A stretch of 8,336 nucleotides of DNA from JBIIUJ01 sp044340025 (GTDB taxonomy: Bacteria; Pseudomonadota; Alphaproteobacteria; Caulobacterales; Aquidulcibacteraceae). How positions within the stretch are numbered: position 1 is the first letter of the stretch; every line of letters starts with the position of its first letter. The stretch lies in NCBI GenBank assembly GCA_044340025.1, contig JBIIUJ010000120.1:1-8336 (forward strand). The letters are read 5' to 3'. Made by a program: the position numbers and the translations under genes. Positions 6,876 to 8,336 of the stretch are shown here, one piece after another. The notes below the pieces were generated by a model that saw only the letters and a list, made by a program, of their open reading frames with translations, searched no databases and was not told the origin of the DNA.

Positions 6876-7354
6876 GGGCCCACCTTTTCCCGGTTCGCCC
6901 CGGCCTTGCGACCGGCATTGGCGCTCAGCATGAAAGCGGCCTGCGCCGCCGCAATCGGGTCGTCCGGCCCGTCCTCGTAGGCGAAGGCCCGCACGAACGC
7001 GACCGACCGGGTGACCTTCGTCACGGTGGCTTCGGCAAAGATCACCGCGCCCGGCCGCGCGGGGCGCATATAGTCGATTCTCAGGTCCAGCGTCGCGGTT
7101 GATTGCGGCGTCGTCAGCGCCGACATCGTGGCCACCCCGCATGTGTTGTCGAGCAGAGTGGTGATCACCCCGCCCGCAATCACCCCGGTATCAGGATCGC
7201 CGACAAGCTCGTCGCGCGGCGTCACGCGGGCGATGGCGCGGCCCTGTTCGATCAGAACCACCTCCATCCCGATCGCCATGGCCTGCGGCGTCGCGGAGAC
7301 CATGAGCGCCGCATTTTCCGCCATCCGGCGCCAGAGAGGCATTTCTTCACTCAT
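6872..7354 (-). CDS. PaaI-type hotdog-fold thioesterase (AGG/Asp form)
   Basis: A 160-residue hotdog-domain protein, the first gene of the thioesterase pair. The active-site segment reads GDPDTGVIAGGVITTLLDNTCGVA: Asp53 where Asn is usual, Ala60 where the HGG histidine is usual, Gly61-Gly62, and Asp69 as the acidic catalytic position. LDLRIDYMRPARPG (89-102) is the typical central strand. Known relatives hydrolyse acyl-CoA thioesters; whether this one is active alone is uncertain because of Ala60. The ATG at 7354 has no Shine-Dalgarno, and the only good upstream promoter would put the transcript start about at the ATG, so translation may be leaderless. Another ATG lies at 7342 (Met5), also without a clear ribosome-binding site. 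The stop overlaps the next gene's ATG by four bases. Confidence 0.87.
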   Translation of the reverse strand: MSEEMPLWRRMAENAALMVSATPQAMAIGMEVVLIEQGRAIARVTPRDELVGDPDTGVIAGGVITTLLDNTCGVATMSALTTPQSTATLDLRIDYMRPARPGAVIFAEATVTKVTRSVAFVRAFAYEDGPDDPIAAAQAAFMLSANAGRKAGANREKVGP

Positions 7355-7360
7355 GAGGGG

Positions 7361-7389
7361 TTTATCGCGGCGGGCCGCCCGATCGGCAA
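7361..7389 (-). promoter_or_regulatory. Candidate promoter of the thioesterase pair, placed for a leaderless transcript
   Basis: On the minus strand TTGCCG (7389-7384) and GATAAA (7366-7361) are separated by exactly 17 bases; each matches four of six sigma-70 consensus bases. Six bases separate GATAAA from the ATG at 7354, so the expected transcription start falls at or next to the A of the ATG. Confidence 0.4.
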
Positions 7390-7406
7390 GCCGGGACGGG
7401 GCTTGC
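7386..7406. promoter_or_regulatory. Candidate operator: 7-bp perfect palindrome arms with 7-base spacer
   Basis: GCAAGCC at 7386-7392 and GGCTTGC at 7400-7406 are exact reverse complements, centred at 7396. The left arm overlaps the putative -35 of the thioesterase promoter. The dyad lies in the 118-base divergent region between the thioesterase pair and the S8 gene, as expected for a dimeric regulator site. No T-run follows on either strand, so it is not a classical terminator. No regulator gene is in the window. Confidence 0.3.
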
Positions 7407-7459
7407 TGGCGCGGATGCGGCGATTAGCTTGGCGTGCACGGGCGGGGGCGCACCCTGAC

Positions 7460-7466
7460 GGAAAGG
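7460..7466 (+). promoter_or_regulatory. Ribosome-binding site GGAAAGG of the S8 lipoprotein gene
   Basis: GGAAAGG is followed by six bases and ATG at 7473. A second ATG two codons on (7479) would be too far for ideal spacing, so 7473 is the preferred start. Confidence 0.55.
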
Positions 7467-7472
7467 CGACGC

Positions 7473-8336
7473 ATGCGGATGCGGCTTCAGGCTCTTTTCT
7501 GCGCGGCGTTGTGCGCCGCACTTGCTGCGTGCGGCGGAGGCGGCGGCGGTGGCGGCGGCTCTGGCCTGATCCCAGCCCAGCCGCCCTTGCCCCCGCCGCC
7601 AGCGCCCCCGCCCCCACCGCCGCCGCCTCCGCCCGTCGGGGCGGCGCCGACAGCATCGGACCGCGAATACACCCGAAGCTGGGGCCTTGGCTTCATCAAC
7701 GCCGACGCCGCCTACGCCCGCGGGGCCAGCGGCGCCGGGGTGGTGGTGGCGGTCATCGATTCCGGCGTTGCGCCCGCTGAAGCAGTGGATATCGGCAGCA
7801 ATCTGTCGCCGCTCTCCACCGACATTCTCGCCGGTCAACGCACCACCAGCACAGAGGACAGCCGCCACGGCCTCTATGTCGCCAGCATCATCGGCGCGCG
7901 CTTCAACGGCTTCGGCACGATCGGGGTGGCCCATCGCGCCACAATCCTGTCGATCCGGGCTGACGAGGCCGGACCGTGTGAGGATGGCTGCGCATTCCGT
8001 TCCTCCGACCTCGTCCGATCGATTGATTTCGCAATCGCCAACGGCGCCCGGATCATCAATCTCTCCCTGGGCGGGCCAGATCGCCTGGGGACCAATTTCG
8101 AAGCCGCGCTCGTGCGTGCGGTCGACGCCGGCGTCGTGGTCGTGGCGTCTGCCGGCAATCGCTCGGCCGAGAGCCCCGGCTTTCCGGGGCGCTATGCTGT
8201 TGATCCGCGGTTTGCCGGCGCCATGATCGCCACCGCCGCCGCCGAGCCCACCGGCGCGCTGGCGAGCTTTTCCAACAGGGCGGGGCTTGCAGCGCAAGGC
8301 GTGCTGACGGCGCCGGGGGGCGACATCATCACCGCA
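7473..8336 (+). CDS. S8 subtilisin-like serine peptidase, predicted lipoprotein (N-terminal part, cut by window edge)
   Basis: 288 codons are visible with no stop. Residues 1-19 form a lipoprotein signal peptide ending in lipobox LAAC; Cys20 would be lipidated. Then come nine glycines (21-29) and a proline-rich linker with ten consecutive prolines (45-54). The peptidase domain starts near 66, with catalytic Asp96 in VAVIDSGVA, His132 in DSRHGLYVASIIGA, the structural INLSLGG (195-201) and oxyanion Asn229 in VASAGN. The catalytic GTS-type serine should lie just beyond the right edge after APGGDIITA. The His motif is divergent: HGLYV where most subtilases have HGTHV. Cys169 and Cys173 are close enough for a small disulfide loop. 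Predicted as envelope-anchored with the peptidase domain held off the membrane by the linker. Some related proteins carry a C-terminal autotransporter barrel; the window cannot show this. Confidence 0.92.
   Translation, partial: MRMRLQALFCAALCAALAACGGGGGGGGGSGLIPAQPPLPPPPAPPPPPPPPPPVGAAPTASDREYTRSWGLGFINADAAYARGASGAGVVVAVIDSGVAPAEAVDIGSNLSPLSTDILAGQRTTSTEDSRHGLYVASIIGARFNGFGTIGVAHRATILSIRADEAGPCEDGCAFRSSDLVRSIDFAIANGARIINLSLGGPDRLGTNFEAALVRAVDAGVVVVASAGNRSAESPGFPGRYAVDPRFAGAMIATAAAEPTGALASFSNRAGLAAQGVLTAPGGDIITA
7533..7633 (+). repeat. Perfect 20-bp inverted repeat linking the Gly-tract and Pro-tract codons of the S8 gene
   Basis: Bases 7533-7552 (codons GGC GGA GGC GGC GGC GGT plus GG) are the exact reverse complement of 7614-7633 (CCA CCG CCG CCG CCT CCG CC). 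The spacer is 61 bases. The off-beat A and T bases that interrupt the GGC rhythm are mirrored in register in the Pro arm. The mRNA could form a 20-bp, almost all G-C stem just after the signal-peptide codons. The Gly arm also has many GG runs with short spacers, as in two-tetrad quadruplexes. Confidence 0.85.

Noticed and set aside
7533..7633. Simple chance repeat, CRISPR-like or mobile-element ends as the explanation of the 20-bp inverted repeat
   Set aside because: Both arms are in-frame Gly and Pro codons within one gene, with no direct repeats, spacers or transposase; it is kept as an intragenic repeat, not a mobile element.
7362..8297. 311-codon minus-strand open frame opposite the S8 gene
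   Set aside because: It mirrors the Gly/Pro repeats and the subtilase codons; the plus strand carries the signal peptide, lipobox and catalytic motifs in one uninterrupted frame.

Overview
The window is GC-rich DNA (roughly two thirds G+C by eye) with tight gene packing. Protein family choice and style (threonine synthase followed by an M16 peptidase and a RimJ-type acetyltransferase, an exported S9 peptidase, PaaI-type thioesterases, a Gly/Pro-tract S8 lipoprotein) suggest an alphaproteobacterium, probably of the Caulobacterales/Maricaulales (Hyphomonadaceae-like) group. That placement is inference from gene content and was not tested by any search.

Layout. From 5686 down to 1 all genes are on the minus strand, in transcription order: an alpha/beta hydrolase (5686-4922), an exported S9 prolyl-oligopeptidase-family peptidase with a TTG start (4832-2862), threonine synthase thrC (2808-1411), an M16 zinc peptidase (1414-152) overlapping thrC by ATGA, and the first 36 codons of a GNAT acetyltransferase resembling RimJ (108 to the left edge). 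A divergent 119-bp gap separates the hydrolase from a plus-strand glutathione S-transferase (5806-6438). The GST ends tail to tail on a two-gene minus-strand operon of small hotdog thioesterases (7354-6872 and 6875-6435, ATGA overlap); the GST stop and the last thioesterase stop share the palindrome CTAG. A second divergent gap (7355-7472) leads to a plus-strand S8 subtilisin-like lipoprotein (7473 to the right edge, truncated before its catalytic serine).

How the genes relate. thrC, M16 and the GNAT gene look like one transcription unit mixing amino-acid synthesis with protein processing and modification; the S9 gene directly upstream may feed the same transcript. The thioesterase pair is built to be co-translated and carries complementary differences in the HGG...D/E active-site signature, so the two products may work together. 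No defence system, CRISPR array, mobile element, tRNA or rRNA was seen.

The most unusual nucleotide-level structure is a perfect 20-bp inverted repeat inside the S8 gene: the DNA encoding its Gly tract is the exact reverse complement of DNA encoding its Pro tract. Other points worth checking are a stem that can hide the thrC start, a promoter placed to give a leaderless thioesterase mRNA, and a palindrome over that promoter's -35 element. No clearly new multi-gene system is visible; most of the window is ordinary chromosomal housekeeping and accessory metabolism.
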